Assembly: GCA_024399545.1 (NCBI GenBank)
Contig: JAKSNS010000011.1
Span: 1 to 62,236, forward strand
From: Paludibacteraceae bacterium
GTDB taxonomy: Bacteria > Bacteroidota > Bacteroidia > Bacteroidales > Paludibacteraceae
DNA: 62,236 bases
Direction: 5' to 3'
Below the pieces are notes generated by a model. It was not told where the DNA came from. It saw only the letters and a list, made by a program, of their open reading frames with translations, and ran no database searches. The translations under genes and the position numbers were made by a program. Every line of letters begins with the position of its first letter. The first letter of the stretch is position 1. Below are positions 16,405-24,607 of the stretch, in pieces.

Positions 16405-17706
16405 ATGAGGAAACAGGTTTTACTACTGATTATCATGATGTTGCCTTTTGCGGCATTTGCATCACGGGAGAATGAGGACAGTGTTTACACATTGGGGCTC
16501 TATGGATTTTTGGATAATATTATGTGTTACGACACCCACGAATTGTATTCCGTGGCGCAGGAATTGTTCTATATCATGCCGCAAGACCGTCGTTTGGATG
16601 CTGACGGTAATGATTTGAACGAGGTGTCAAGGGGCAGGTTTCTTTCGCTCACCACACGTGTCGGACTGACATTCCAGTCGCCGGTTTACAAAGGGAATGT
16701 GCGTTTGGGCGGTAAGGTCGAGACTGATTTCACTGCCGGCAGCGTGGCACATTTGCAGGTGCGCCATGCCAATGCGTATGTCGATTTCGTTCGTCCATAC
16801 GGTAATGACGGGGGAAAAATGCACCACCGTCTGACGGTTGGTCAGGCTTTCCACCCAATGACGGACAACATGATGCCTGACATGGTCTCAATTAACACCG
16901 GTGCTCCTTTCGCACCTTACAGCCGTACACCGCAGGTTCGCTACAACTTCATTATGCCGTCGTTCAAGTTGACAGGTGCCGCCTTGTGGAAGTTCCAGTT
17001 CACATCGCCTGTCGTCAGTGCTGAGAATAACGCCTACAGCAGGATGCACGAGGTGCCTGAGTTGCTTCTTGGCGTTGAATACGGGGGCAGTCATCTGAAG
17101 GTTGGCGCACAGGGCAGCTGGATGACCATCCGTCCGAGGACAGAGACTGTCGTGGAAGGCGAGACATACAAAGTAGAGGGGGAACATTGCGACTCGTGGA
17201 CGGCGCAGGCATATCTGAATGCTTACAACAGACACTGGAATTTCAAGATTGAGAGTATGTATGGCGAGAACGTGGCGCATCATCTGATGTGTTCAGGTTA
17301 TGCAGTGACGGGTGTTGACGGTTATGCGTATGAGTATTCACCCCTCAGAATGTCAAACACATGGGCGGAGATTTCGTACCAGACGACTAATCTGACGCAC
17401 AACGGAATGTTCGCCGTTTTCGGCGGTTATATGAAGAATTTCGGTACGACAAGGGATGCCCTTTCGACCGATATGGTTTATGCGAAGTGGGCAAACAACG
17501 TTGACCAGATGTTCCGTGCCTCAGCCATCGCCTTTTATATCTACCATGACCTGAAGGTTGGTCTGGAATATGAATACACAGGTGTCTATTATGGCGATTT
17601 GCAGCGTGATTGCACTGTTGACAATACCTATCTTGTTGGCAATCACCGTGCAAGCCTTGTGATACATTACGACTTCAGCCACAAGTGGCATTTCGGGAAG
17701 AAATGA
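16405..17706 (+). CDS. Outer-membrane beta-barrel (porin-like) protein
   Basis: 433 aa from the ATG at 16405. A signal peptide (MRKQVLLLIIMMLPFAAFAS) is followed by a chain of alternating hydrophobic/polar strands rich in Tyr, Gly and Trp, for example LGLYGFLDNIM, LTTRVGLTFQSP, VRLGGKVETDF and ASLVIHYDFSHKWHF near the C-terminus. This is the pattern of a barrel of 14-18 strands. The exact family is not recognised. It would sit in the outer membrane; whether it is a porin or has another role is unknown. Confidence 0.78.
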   Translation: MRKQVLLLIIMMLPFAAFASRENEDSVYTLGLYGFLDNIMCYDTHELYSVAQELFYIMPQDRRLDADGNDLNEVSRGRFLSLTTRVGLTFQSPVYKGNVRLGGKVETDFTAGSVAHLQVRHANAYVDFVRPYGNDGGKMHHRLTVGQAFHPMTDNMMPDMVSINTGAPFAPYSRTPQVRYNFIMPSFKLTGAALWKFQFTSPVVSAENNAYSRMHEVPELLLGVEYGGSHLKVGAQGSWMTIRPRTETVVEGETYKVEGEHCDSWTAQAYLNAYNRHWNFKIESMYGENVAHHLMCSGYAVTGVDGYAYEYSPLRMSNTWAEISYQTTNLTHNGMFAVFGGYMKNFGTTRDALSTDMVYAKWANNVDQMFRASAIAFYIYHDLKVGLEYEYTGVYYGDLQRDCTVDNTYLVGNHRASLVIHYDFSHKWHFGKK

Positions 17707-17717
17707 TTTCAGGAAAC

Positions 17718-17845
17718 ATACCCCCAGGTTTTTAATTGAAATAATTGAAATAATTGAAATCGCTTGCAGGCATGAAGCCTCAAAATGCGCATAAAACCGC
17801 AACACAAAAGAGCAAGAAAAGAGCAAGCCCTACCGTACCATAAAA
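17718..17845 (-). repeat. 9-mer triple repeat element, copy A (extended)
   Basis: The core is three tandem ATTGAAAT(A) units at about 17735-17760 followed by CGC. A variable stretch of about 45 nt leads to AAAAGAGCAAGAAAAGAGCAAG (17807-17828) and then CGTACCATAAAA. The same order of blocks recurs at 53.8 kb and 60.2 kb. Confidence 0.85.
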
Positions 17846-18248
17846 AAAGGAAATCTTCAAAAAAACACCTCACCTCATTTTCAATAATCTCATCACAAGA
17901 ACATCTTTTGCTATTGTGATGATGAGAGGTTTTGCGTATTTGTTTTTATTAAGACACACATGATTTTTTGGATGAGGTTTTGGGGGGACAATGATTTTTT
18001 TGTGGGTGAAATTTGGAATTTCCGTGCGGTTTTTGTTTTGGTATGATGTGGAAGTGTATTAACGAGGATTAAAAAATTAAGTTTTATTTAGGGCGGTTTT
18101 TCGTGGTTTCTGATGGTTTTTAGTGGTGTTTGGGGGTCGTTAATCCTTTGCATGGGCTACGACTTTTCTACGTCTTTTCCTTTGTGTTGAGAATGGTGCT
18201 TTTTTGCAGGTTAATGTCGGAAATTTATCGTTAATGAATGTTGCAGAT

Positions 18249-18274
18249 TTCAATTATTTCAATTATTTCAATTA
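18249..18274 (+). repeat. 9-mer triple repeat, copy B (core only)
   Basis: ATTTCAATT repeated three times. The flanking blocks seen in the extended copies are absent or unrecognisable. Confidence 0.85.
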
Positions 18275-18344
18275 AAATCGCATACCCAATACCCCTATTT
18301 TAGAACAAGTGTGTGTATGTGTTAAAATGTATGATGATTTTTTG

Positions 18345-18437
18345 GGGGATTGCCTCTTTGGTTTGCGAAGACGATTTCAATTATTTCAATTATTTCAATA
18401 AAAAAGTTGGGTGTACTTTTGGGGGAAATGGAAAAAT
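18345..18437 (+). repeat. 9-mer triple repeat element, copy C; left direct repeat of the defence cassette
   Basis: About 92 nt beginning GGGGATTGCCTC, with TTTGCGAAGACG, the three ATTTCAATT units, AATAAAAAAGTTGGG and GGGGAAATGG. It is nearly identical to 21922-22013 in the same orientation. Confidence 0.88.
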
Positions 18438-18567
18438 ATCCTCCAAATCCTTTTGCCATATCAAATTATTTTTGTTACTTTGCAGTCAGTTTTGCAATAT
18501 TTATTGCATATAAATGACATTTATTGTAGTATTTTTTAATCTGCCAATCAAAGAATAGTCTCGGTGG

Positions 18568-18584
18568 TTGATTTTGTCAATCAA
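18568..18584. repeat. Small palindrome TTGAT...ATCAA
   Basis: TTGATTTTGTCAATCAA is a short inverted repeat. TTTGTCAATCAAA is shared with a motif found again at 24629-24661, 24754-24769 and 28064-28081. Confidence 0.5.
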
Positions 18585-18616
18585 AAAACGCAAACCAAAA
18601 ATTTTCACTGAAATTA

Positions 18617-18648
18617 TTTGCCCATACGAAAAAAATTCCGTACCTTTG
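18617..18648 (+). promoter_or_regulatory. Promoter of the accessory cassette
   Basis: TTTG (18617-18620), a 20-nt spacer and TACCTTTG (18641-18648) followed by CACC. The first start codon is about 157 nt downstream, leaving a long leader with no obvious structure. Confidence 0.75.
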
Positions 18649-18804
18649 CACCGTCCTGGTGATTCGGTGGCAAAATTCAATCTATGTTCTTTGTATGAAA
18701 TGCTTGAGAAAAGCCCTGCGCCAATTAAAACCTGAAATAGAATAAGGGATAATCTAATTCCTCTATATGATACATATAACCAAACAAATCAAACTTTCAA
18801 CAAT

Positions 18805-19383
18805 ATGAATAGAGATGAGATGTTAAGAGAATTATCAAGGATAAATCTTTGTGTGCCTGAACTTATCGTTACATACGATATGGGTATCCAATTCTGTGTC
18901 ATCACTTCTGAAGGAGTTTCTGATAGTATTGGTAATATAGGTAGTTGGCCTAACATCAAATATAAAGTAAATCCCGAAATGTTATCATTACATGAAACAT
19001 TGAGTAGAGGAGATGAAGTGACTGACGACCAAATGATGAAGGTTCCCGACATTAAAAGCATTTGTAGTTATAGTGATATGACTGGGTGCTATGATTTGGG
19101 AGAAGACGCTCAAAAAGAGTGCCTTGCATTATTAAGAAAAGAATTGTTGAACATTCAGTTTACCAATGAGTATTACTATGTTTATGCATACATAGAGAAT
19201 TGGGAGAAAAACATTAGATTATTCGACACAATCGAAGAACTTACCGAATATTTCAAACAAGTATGGGCTTCGGATTGTCGTCCGTATGAAGAAATGGAAG
19301 ATGACGAATTGGAATGCTACTATAATCAAGCAAAAGAAGCAGGTTGGAATCACTTGCCATTGTTTGGTGACGATGACGAATAA
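18805..19383 (+). CDS. Hypothetical acidic protein, first gene of the AbiH cassette
   Basis: 192 aa, soluble, acidic, with no signal peptide or membrane segment. It is rich in Glu, Asp and Tyr (for example EYYYVYAYIENWEKN and EEMEDDELECYYNQ) and ends in DDDE. I recognise no family. It is the first gene after the cassette promoter, 93 nt before the HNH gene and upstream of abiH, so a role in the same defence function is an inference from position only. The codon use and low GC resemble its two downstream neighbours rather than the housekeeping genes. Confidence 0.75.
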   Translation: MNRDEMLRELSRINLCVPELIVTYDMGIQFCVITSEGVSDSIGNIGSWPNIKYKVNPEMLSLHETLSRGDEVTDDQMMKVPDIKSICSYSDMTGCYDLGEDAQKECLALLRKELLNIQFTNEYYYVYAYIENWEKNIRLFDTIEELTEYFKQVWASDCRPYEEMEDDELECYYNQAKEAGWNHLPLFGDDDE

Positions 19384-19476
19384 TTTGTTTCAGAACTGAT
19401 AAGATTTTGCCAATTGTGAAAAAGCAATAAATGACTCATACAATCATTATCCAATCTCTATATAAACAGCACCATT

Positions 19477-20205
19477 ATGCTAATCTCGACGAAACAACAA
19501 CTGATAAGAAACCTTGACCGTATTGAGAATTATCTCTCAAGCGATTCTGATGAATTGTATGAAGCTATGGTCAAATACATTGCAAGGGGGCGGGTGTTTG
19601 TTGCCTATAAAGTTGGCAGTCATATTCATTTCGCACCAAGCAGATTTGTCGGATACAAAAACAACACTCTGGTAAAGCATCAGAACAATTCCGCTAAGCA
19701 TGGCTTTGACACAAACAAGGTGATATCGGCCATATTGGGACGAAACAAGATGAACTCAGAGTTGGAGGAAAAGTACCTGTCATACTGTATGTTGCTGAAC
19801 GTAACCCCTTCAAACAGCAAGCGTTCATATTGGTGCCTTGAGCAGGATATACAGGACGAGATGACTTCTGAACCTTTCATTGAGGGGAAAACAATTCTCA
19901 GGACCCATATTGTACGGGAACGAAACAGCAATGTCGTGAAGGAAGCCAAGAGACTTTTCAAGGAAAAGCATGGAGGAAAACTATATTGCGAGATATGTGG
20001 CTTTGACTTTTCAAAGAGTTATGGCAAGATTGGTGAAGATTTCATTGAGGCACACCATAAGACTGAACTGTCAAAGACCAATTGCGAACATGAGATTAAA
20101 CCAAGTGATTTCGTGATGGTTTGCCCTAACTGTCATTCTATGCTGCATCGTGGCGATGTTACCATTGAGAAACTGAAGAAAGCGGTTAAGCGAAAAATAG
20201 ATTGA
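19477..20205 (+). CDS. HNH endonuclease (McrA-like C-terminal domain)
   Basis: 242 aa. The C-terminal 75 residues carry a zinc-HNH nuclease site: C171/C174 (CEIC), EAHHKTEL with H193/H194, and CPNCHSMLHR with C216/C219/H220/H224. This arrangement is that of the McrA/5-methylcytosine-specific HNH group. The N-terminal 150 residues have no recognised domain and may provide target recognition. It is probably a DNA endonuclease, perhaps restricting modified DNA. It lies between the unknown 192-aa gene and abiH, 40 nt upstream of the latter. Confidence 0.85.
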   Translation: MLISTKQQLIRNLDRIENYLSSDSDELYEAMVKYIARGRVFVAYKVGSHIHFAPSRFVGYKNNTLVKHQNNSAKHGFDTNKVISAILGRNKMNSELEEKYLSYCMLLNVTPSNSKRSYWCLEQDIQDEMTSEPFIEGKTILRTHIVRERNSNVVKEAKRLFKEKHGGKLYCEICGFDFSKSYGKIGEDFIEAHHKTELSKTNCEHEIKPSDFVMVCPNCHSMLHRGDVTIEKLKKAVKRKID

Positions 20206-20245
20206 TATTCAAAAAGAAAGACTTAAAAATCTAATACTTGAAACG

Positions 20246-21148
20246 ATGGATAATGTTGTATTAATTATCGGCAATGGGTTCGATTTGGATCTAAAATTAA
20301 AGACTAAGTACATTGATTTTGCAAACTCTGAATTATGGCCTTTTGATTTAGGATGTACAGAATTTGCTGAATTTCTAAACAAAAGCAAATCTGATAAGAC
20401 ATGGTTTGATTTGGAACAACTTATTGGAGAATATGCTTGTGGTTTTCATCTTTATGGAGATACTATAAAGAAACATTTCAGGACAACTACTAAAGTTGAT
20501 ATAGAAGACTATCAAGTGCTTTGTGAAAAGTTAGCTCTGTATTTGCAAAATGCTCAGAAATCAGAAATTGACATACAATCAACAGCCGCACAGGTTTTGC
20601 ACAAAGTGTTGCAAATGTCTTTTTCTGATTCATACAACATTTATTCCTTCAATTATACTGATTTGAATCTAATAGCCAGAAAAATAGGTTGTAATGATAA
20701 TTTCACTTGTCACCACATACATGGATCACTGAAAGACAACAATATTATTTTGGGATGTGGTGATGGCGAGAACATTTCTCATGGATACGAATTTATGCGC
20801 AAGTCATTCAACAAGAATTATAATCCTCCAAAAATATTATTCGATTTACTTACACGGGAAACTATCATTTTTTTTGGATTGTCTTTCGGCAGTATAGACT
20901 ATGCTTACTTTAATTTGTTCTTTGATACGATCGCTAATGTTGAGGAGGTCCATAAAGGGTATTTTAAAAGTAAGAATATTCATATTTTCACGTATGATGA
21001 GAAATCCAGGATGGAGATTCTTCACAATATACACGAAAGGACCAACAAAAGATTGAGTCAGATAAGTGTCATTAATAATTTGACTTTTTACCGGACAAAT
21101 GAGACGGAAGACAAAGAAAAGATTGCAAAGTTCTTGTCAAAAGATTAG
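20246..21148 (+). CDS. AbiH-family abortive infection protein
   Basis: 300 aa. It has the AbiH signatures: the N-terminal nucleotide-binding-like LIIGNGFDLDLKLKT (6-20), YSFNYTDLN (about 133-141), HHIHGSL (156-162) and IIFFGLSFGSIDYAYF (about 207-222). AbiH was described as a lactococcal phage abortive infection protein; homologues are scattered in bacteria, and the mechanism is not well defined. The gene is AT-rich and ends the three-gene cassette. No hairpin terminator was seen after it. Confidence 0.85.
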   Translation: MDNVVLIIGNGFDLDLKLKTKYIDFANSELWPFDLGCTEFAEFLNKSKSDKTWFDLEQLIGEYACGFHLYGDTIKKHFRTTTKVDIEDYQVLCEKLALYLQNAQKSEIDIQSTAAQVLHKVLQMSFSDSYNIYSFNYTDLNLIARKIGCNDNFTCHHIHGSLKDNNIILGCGDGENISHGYEFMRKSFNKNYNPPKILFDLLTRETIIFFGLSFGSIDYAYFNLFFDTIANVEEVHKGYFKSKNIHIFTYDEKSRMEILHNIHERTNKRLSQISVINNLTFYRTNETEDKEKIAKFLSKD

Positions 21149-21444
21149 ATTTCTTTTATTGATTTTTTTGGTTATGTGACGGACAATAATAGAAGTTGAA
21201 TAATCGATGTCTGCACTGAGGCTAAAGTGCTTCTGCCGAGATATGAGTTGAGGGCAGGTGATGTAAATTACTCTAACGAATTTGTCGCTTTTACTCTAAC
21301 CACTCTAATGATTACTCGAATCACTCTAATGGAAGCAACGAAAATTTGTTAGGAAATAAATCGTTTTTATTAAGTATGTGTAGAATTTTTTTCGTAACTT
21401 TGCTGCGAAATAATTTTCATTTTTTGCTGTTATCAATACAAGCT

Positions 21445-21776
21445 ACTGAACGAGTCCGAACTCTTCGCCATGAACATCAAGGTAGGCGTGACATTGTTCA
21501 TCCAGCAGATGATGAAATGGTATCCAGAAGTGTTCCTGAAAACGACTTTCGAATATGAGCACGAGTCATTGGTGAAGCGTCTGGTAGCTTCAATCTCAGC
21601 CGAGAAAAGCAAATGGATGAAAGACGACAACGAAGTGCCAATCAAAGACATGCCAATATCCTGCGCCAATCTCGGTCTTGCCTATGACTGCAAGCTACAG
21701 TCGCTGTTCTTTGTAGGCAATGAGCCTAAGAAAGAACTAGATAAGATTAAAGTGGCTGATACAAGAAATGGGTAAA
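21445..21776 (+). pseudogene. Fragment of an unidentified gene
   Basis: An open frame of about 110 codons reads through KLLNESELFAMNIK upstream of the ATG at 21470, so the annotatable start is internal. The translated part is protein-like (WYPEVFLKTTFEYEHESL and similar) with no signal or membrane segment. I do not recognise a family. A -7-like box lies about 45 nt upstream. It could be a 5'-truncated gene or a short real one. Confidence that it is a remnant rather than a gene is moderate. Confidence 0.45.
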
Positions 21777-21839
21777 TCAATCACTGGGACAGTTGAATCA
21801 CAATACCTGTTACCCTTATATATAAGTAACAATAAGAAT

Positions 21840-21921
21840 ATGAATAATTTATTTACAGAAAACGACTATCTTGATTACAAGTTTCCTGAGCCACAATATC
21901 TTGGAGCAAAGTATATGCATT
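21840..21921 (+). pseudogene. Truncated gene start, possibly a D12-class DNA adenine methylase
   Basis: The ATG at 21840 opens a frame with FTENDYLDYKF and PEPQYLGAKYMHWD. The PxxYLGxKY part resembles the N-terminal AdoMet-binding region (RYxGxK) of D12-class DNA adenine methylases. The likeness ends exactly where the direct repeat begins (about 21922), after which the frame reads into repeat sequence. This suggests that the repeat element cut the gene. The family assignment rests on about ten residues. Confidence 0.4.
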
Positions 21922-22013
21922 GGGATTTGCCTCCTTGGTTTGCGAATACGATTTCAATTATTTCAATTATTTCAATAAAAAAGTTGGGGGTGTTTTTTGG
22001 GGAAATGGGAAAA
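21922..22013 (+). repeat. 9-mer triple repeat element, copy D; right direct repeat of the defence cassette
   Basis: It matches 18345-18437 in the same orientation over about 92 nt: TTGCCTCCTTGGTTTGCGAA, the three ATTTCAATT units, AATAAAAAAGTTGGG and GGGGAAATGG. The two copies are 3577 nt apart start to start and bracket the 192-aa gene, the HNH gene, abiH and the fragments. Confidence 0.88.
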
Positions 22014-22111
22014 ACAATCACTCGTGACACGCATTACTCTGAAAATCAAATATATATCTATCTTTAGATAAAAATATCCTCGAACGATATAGTAGATTGA
22101 AAAATTATTCG

Positions 22112-22119
22112 TAACTTTG
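22112..22119 (+). promoter_or_regulatory. -7 box upstream of mntA/hepT
   Basis: TAACTTTG followed by GCAC lies 67 nt upstream of the mntA ATG. A -33 TTTG at correct spacing is not visible. Confidence 0.6.
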
Positions 22120-22186
22120 CACTCTGAATCTTGTCGAATTGTTTCATTCAATACAAACGTTAGACTCGGCATAAGCAATAAGCATT

Positions 22187-22486
22187 ATGAGCGATACGTT
22201 GCTAATACAAATCAGGAATTTCTTTGCCACACAACCAGTGGTAAAGGCTTGGCTTTTTGGCTCATACGCCCGCAACGAACAGACACCTGACAGCGACATC
22301 GACTTACTTGTGCGTTTTGATGAGGAACAGGGAGTCTCGTTATTGGGTCATATCAGGATAATGTACGAATTGCAAGACCTACTTGGCATACGGGTGGATT
22401 TGGTGACAGAAGGAACACTTCTCCCTTCTGTGGCAGAACAGGCTGACAAAGAAAAGGTATTGATATATGAGAGAGCCACTGCGTGA
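22187..22486 (+). CDS. mntA: MntA-type minimal nucleotidyltransferase antitoxin
   Basis: 99 aa, the usual size for an MNT protein. The nucleotidyltransferase signature is complete: GSYARNE (25-31), where G25-S26 forms the GS motif, and SDIDLLV with the D37/D39 metal-binding pair. In characterised MntA/HepT pairs this enzyme inactivates the HEPN toxin by adding AMP to a tyrosine of the toxin. It overlaps the downstream hepT gene by 20 nt, consistent with translational coupling. Confidence 0.9.
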   Translation: MSDTLLIQIRNFFATQPVVKAWLFGSYARNEQTPDSDIDLLVRFDEEQGVSLLGHIRIMYELQDLLGIRVDLVTEGTLLPSVAEQADKEKVLIYERATA

Positions 22487-22811
22487 TAAGGCAAGATTGG
22501 AACTTATGTTGCAGAACATAAGCAACATTAGGCAGTTCACTGAAGGAATGACTTTCGAAGCATTTGACAGTGACTTGTTGGTGATGCATGCTGTCGCATA
22601 CAATGTCCAAAGTATAGGCGAGGCTGTCTGCAAGTTGACAAATGAGTTCAAGGATAGTCATCCAACGGTCGAATGGAGAGTGATAGCGGGAATGCGTCAC
22701 GTATTGGTACATGACTATTATCAAGTTGCACCTATTGAGCTTTGGCGAGTTATAGAAACAGATTTGGAACCATTGAAAACTCAACTGGAGCAATTTCTGA
22801 AAGAGATATAG
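22467..22811 (+). CDS. hepT: HepT-like HEPN RNase toxin (DUF86)
   Basis: 114 aa, all-alpha HEPN fold expected. The active-site motif R-x4-H-x-Y is present as RHVLVHDY (R77, H82, Y84); the tyrosine is the residue AMPylated by MntA in studied systems. The arrangement after mntA with a 20-nt overlap is the classical HEPN/MNT module. It is a probable ribonuclease toxin acting in phage defence or plasmid stabilisation. It sits just outside the right direct repeat of the AbiH cassette. Confidence 0.9.
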   Translation: MREPLRDKARLELMLQNISNIRQFTEGMTFEAFDSDLLVMHAVAYNVQSIGEAVCKLTNEFKDSHPTVEWRVIAGMRHVLVHDYYQVAPIELWRVIETDLEPLKTQLEQFLKEI

Positions 22812-22998
22812 TATAGCAAACGTTTTGGCTGTTTTCGGAAAAACAGCAGACATAATTATACAAGCATTTTGCTTTATTTCTTCTATTTACGAAATTTGGC
22901 GATTTCTTACTGTGAAGAGATAAGTTGAAAATGCCTGCGCATGATGGCGTAGGTTCAATTTATCGTACAGTAGAGGTTCCGCCAAATACCCGTAAATA

Positions 22999-23025
22999 GC
23001 GACAGATTGAATCTGCGCTTTTTTT
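22999..23025 (+). terminator. Rho-independent terminator after hepT
   Basis: GCG-a-CAGA, loop TTGAA, then TCTGCGC is followed by seven T residues. The position fits the end of the mntA-hepT transcript, about 190 nt after the stop. Confidence 0.75.
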
Positions 23026-23062
23026 GTATATACGATAATAAAAACAATAAAAAATGAAAGAT

Positions 23063-24607
23063 ATGAACAAAAAAACATTACTTATCGTTTTTGCCGTTTT
23101 CATGGCAACTATGTCTTTTGCACAAACTACCTATTTTGATTTGACGGCAACGGTTAATCGTAGGTATCAAGGATTCTCAAAAGGCGATGTAATCAAAATA
23201 AAAGGGTTAGAACAACAAATTATTTCTACAGATGTTTTGAGTTCAAACGGTACAACATCAACTGAATATTATCTTATACTCGAAGATGGTAGGAAAGTAC
23301 CCGTAAGCATATCTATTGACAGAGCATTGAAATTTCATATGAAGTCAGTCGATGACGTTTGGAATGCCGTGGTTCTTCAAGATGTCATTACTTTTTTGAT
23401 AAAAAACGGATCTCAAACTAATTTGCGACAGAAGCTAGAGTCTGAGTCTTTAGATTATATTGACTATATTCAGTCCAAAGAACTTGAGTTCATCGACCCT
23501 TATCTTTTGGACTATCTCTACTCTTTGGTTAACAAGATAGCACCATCAACGCTTATCGACGGAAGACCTGGTAATGTGAACCTTTTGATAGAAAATAATC
23601 CAGAATTGAACGCATCTTCGTTCCCAAATGGCACGATAATCATAACTACAGGATTGTTGTCAGCCCTTCATACAGAAGATGAATTAGTGGCGATATTGGC
23701 ACACGAAATCGCACATTTCGTTTTAGACCACTCAGTCGTTAACATTAACAAGATGGAAGAAGAGAAAAAGCGTGCTGAGGCACTCGCTGCATTTGCAACC
23801 TTTATGGCTGGAATTGCCGAAATAGGTACTGCTGTCGCTTCAAACGGATATTATGTACCTGGAGCAATAACGGCTGCTACCGCTGCAACCGCTTTTTCGG
23901 TGGCGAGGGCAACTGCATACAAGATGGGAATGAGGTATAACCATAAACAAGAAAACGAGGCTGATAAATATGCTGTCAAAATAGTCAAATATTTAGGTTA
24001 TGACACGAATGCATTGGCAACTGCTTTGAACAGGATAGTCAACGTTATGCGCAGAGATAGGTTAGACCATTATTATTTTGCCTCTTATACACATCCAGCG
24101 TTAATGGAACGAATTAATAATGTTGGAACTCCTTCGAACACTGTGGATGCTAATTTTGAAAAGATGATATCATTCGCTGTTACAAATACCGCATATCTGA
24201 AATACGATAGCAGACGTTTCAGGGAAGCTTTGGAATACACCTCCCAGAACATAAACAATAATGTTGGAACTGCTGATGACTATTTGATTAAAGCCAATTG
24301 CCTTCTTGCGTTGTACGACAAGCCTGAAACAAACAACGAAGCTCTGACTTTGATAAACAAGGCAAAACAATTAGAACCAACAAATTTCAACCTCTACAAG
24401 GCTGAGATATTGGCTCAACTCAGATTGAAAAACAAAAGTGCCGCAACAAGTCTCTTGAATAATTATATATCGTATTTGGAAAATTCAAGAAATGACTTGC
24501 CAAAGATAATGAATGAGAAAATGTGGAGAAACTTTTATAATTTCGTAGAAACAGAACAAAGTTGGGCAGAGAGAATGAAAGTGAAACTGTCTGGTATGGC
24601 TTTATGA
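23063..24607 (+). CDS. Secreted M48-family zinc metallopeptidase with C-terminal helical repeats
   Basis: 514 aa from the ATG at 23063 (another ATG at 23054 adds three residues). A signal peptide ends near MSFAQ. The zinc site is HEIAH (about 214-218) and the third ligand lies in NKQENEADKYA-type sequence (ENEAD, about 304). After the catalytic domain (about 150-370) there are TPR-like helices to the C-terminus, as in BepA/LoiP-type periplasmic proteases that care for outer-membrane protein quality. A hydrophobic alanine/glycine-rich stretch (about 240-285) lies between the zinc site and the third ligand. The substrate is unknown. Confidence 0.9.
   Translation: MNKKTLLIVFAVFMATMSFAQTTYFDLTATVNRRYQGFSKGDVIKIKGLEQQIISTDVLSSNGTTSTEYYLILEDGRKVPVSISIDRALKFHMKSVDDVWNAVVLQDVITFLIKNGSQTNLRQKLESESLDYIDYIQSKELEFIDPYLLDYLYSLVNKIAPSTLIDGRPGNVNLLIENNPELNASSFPNGTIIITTGLLSALHTEDELVAILAHEIAHFVLDHSVVNINKMEEEKKRAEALAAFATFMAGIAEIGTAVASNGYYVPGAITAATAATAFSVARATAYKMGMRYNHKQENEADKYAVKIVKYLGYDTNALATALNRIVNVMRRDRLDHYYFASYTHPALMERINNVGTPSNTVDANFEKMISFAVTNTAYLKYDSRRFREALEYTSQNINNNVGTADDYLIKANCLLALYDKPETNNEALTLINKAKQLEPTNFNLYKAEILAQLRLKNKSAATSLLNNYISYLENSRNDLPKIMNEKMWRNFYNFVETEQSWAERMKVKLSGMAL

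Larger units (their letters stand above)
17707..18640. other. Long intergenic region holding three repeat copies
   Basis: No convincing gene in over 900 nt. It contains three copies of the 9-mer triple repeat (17733-17845, 18249-18274, 18345-18437). CTCATCACAA and TTGTGATGATGAG between about 17889 and 17926 can form a hairpin. The region is T-rich on the plus strand and looks like debris from insertion and decay. Confidence 0.7.
21149..22111. other. Gene debris and repeat between the AbiH cassette and the MntA/HepT pair
   Basis: About 960 nt without an intact gene. It contains a short run of CACTCTAA-like repeats (about 21270-21330), a promoter-like TAACTTTG at 21395-21402, two protein fragments (listed separately) and the right direct repeat of the cassette. 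Confidence 0.65.

Noticed and set aside
17707..22111. Insertion sequence or prophage
   Set aside because: Repeats and decayed genes are present, but no transposase, integrase or phage structural gene is encoded.
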